Of a stretch of 5,672 nucleotides of DNA, positions 5,502 through 5,672 are shown piece after piece (position 1 is the first letter of the stretch; each line of letters begins with the position of its first letter). The notes beneath the pieces were generated by a model. The model did no database searches, was not told where the DNA came from, and saw only the letters and a program-made list of their open reading frames with translations. Origin of the DNA: an uncultured Bacteriovorax sp. (GTDB lineage: Bacteria; Bdellovibrionota; Bacteriovoracia; Bacteriovoracales; Bacteriovoracaceae); contig CAMLRB010000223.1 of the NCBI GenBank assembly GCA_946482295.1, positions 1 through 5,672 of the forward strand, given 5' to 3'. The translations under genes and the position numbers were made by a program.

Positions 5502-5672
5502 AACTTAATCCCATTTTATCTGGAATGATTTCATCAACTAAAATGTCGACCTTAAATTTCTGAGCACATTTACTAATCATGTGCTCAGCTTCTTTTTTCA
5601 ACAAAAGATCTCCCTTCAGATCGATGTCTCTATAATGAGCATGATCGGGGTGATCAAGAGTAGAATAAAAAC
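5488..5672 (-). CDS. C-terminal end of an unidentified protein (truncated by the window edge)
   Basis: An open frame enters from the right edge (first full codon at 5670) and ends at TAA 5490-5488, giving 60 residues of the C-terminus. It begins FYSTLDHPDHAHYRDID and ends DKMGLSYAQV; the middle (KKEAEHMISKCAQKF) looks amphipathic-helical and is followed by a strand-like VDILVDEIIP, the pattern of an alpha/beta protein end. I do not recognise the family. Support for reality: it runs in the same direction as the M48 lipoprotein gene, stops 14 nt inside it in another frame, and leaves that gene no separate intergenic space, a common operon arrangement. The other two minus-strand frames stop early in this stretch. 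The remaining 61 codons alone would be weak proof. Confidence 0.6.
   Translation of the reverse strand, partial: FYSTLDHPDHAHYRDIDLKGDLLLKKEAEHMISKCAQKFKVDILVDEIIPDKMGLSYAQV
5509..5512 (-). promoter_or_regulatory. Ribosome binding site of the M48 lipoprotein gene, inside the preceding coding region
   Basis: On the minus strand GGGA lies 7 nt before the ATG at 5501, within the last codons of the upstream reading frame. It is only a moderate Shine-Dalgarno, consistent with translation being helped by ribosomes finishing the overlapping upstream gene. Confidence 0.5.
5560..5598 (+). terminator. Terminator-like hairpin on the plus strand, antisense to the partial gene
   Basis: CTGAGCACAT (5560-5569) and ATGTGCTCAG (5579-5588) form a perfect 10-bp stem with a 9-nt loop, followed on the plus strand by CTTCTTTTTT (5589-5598). 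That is the layout of an intrinsic terminator for rightward RNA. No rightward gene lies here, so it could only act on transcript running antisense through the M48 lipoprotein gene. The T-run is also explained by lysine codons of the minus-strand frame, so coincidence is possible. Confidence 0.35.

Noticed and set aside
1..5672. Defence system, toxin-antitoxin, CRISPR, insertion sequence, prophage or tRNA
   Set aside because: I saw no repeats with spacers, no transposase or integrase motifs, no cloverleaf, and no small gene pair; all long frames fall in common housekeeping or envelope families.

Overview
The window is a compact, protein-coding stretch of a Gram-negative bacterial chromosome with fairly low GC (about 40% by eye). 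It holds six complete genes and the 3' end of a seventh. No RNA gene, CRISPR array, insertion sequence, phage gene or plasmid function is visible. A lipoprotein-type M48 protease, a secreted nuclease with a signal peptide, and a Bcp and GloB close to the enterobacterial types all point to a proteobacterium or a relative. The mix (7-TM Ste24 protease, C-x-NPVTG protease lipoprotein, secreted SYNVENLFD nuclease, AAGGA ribosome sites, about 40% GC) would suit a Bacteriovorax/Peredibacter-like member of the Bdellovibrionota. That placement is an inference from general look and is not demonstrated.

Layout, left to right. (1) 23-886 (+): a monoacylglycerol-lipase-like alpha/beta hydrolase. (2) 876-2132 (-): a 7-TM Ste24/CAAX-type M48 zinc protease, overlapping gene 1 tail to tail by 11 bp. 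(3) 2133-2185: a 53-bp divergent promoter region with two overlapping -10 elements on opposite strands. (4) 2186-2962 (+): GloB-type metallo-beta-lactamase-fold hydrolase. (5) 2972-3439 (+): Bcp peroxiredoxin, 9 bp after gloB and with its ribosome site starting in the gloB stop codon. (6) 3503-4684 (+): an exported endonuclease/exonuclease/phosphatase-family protein with a lysine-rich tail. (7) 4689-5501 (-): an OMA1/LoiP-like M48 lipoprotein protease, only 4 bp from the nuclease gene end, with a 14-pair hairpin at the junction. (8) 5488-5672 (-): the C-terminal 60 residues of an unidentified protein that overlaps the protease start by 14 nt.

How the genes fit together. gloB and bcp form a credible detoxification operon (glutathione thioesters from the methylglyoxal pathway; hydroperoxides), with the nuclease probably read from the same transcript or from a weak local promoter. 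The two M48 proteases belong to different subfamilies (inner-membrane Ste24 type; lipid-anchored periplasmic type), and together with the lipase-like hydrolase they give the region a membrane/envelope-maintenance flavour. Every gene falls in a known family. I do not see a new defence or mobile system. The points most worth a second look are regulatory: a probable leaderless gloB from a symmetric divergent promoter, the hairpin at the nuclease/protease junction, and a terminator-like hairpin lying antisense inside the last, partial gene.
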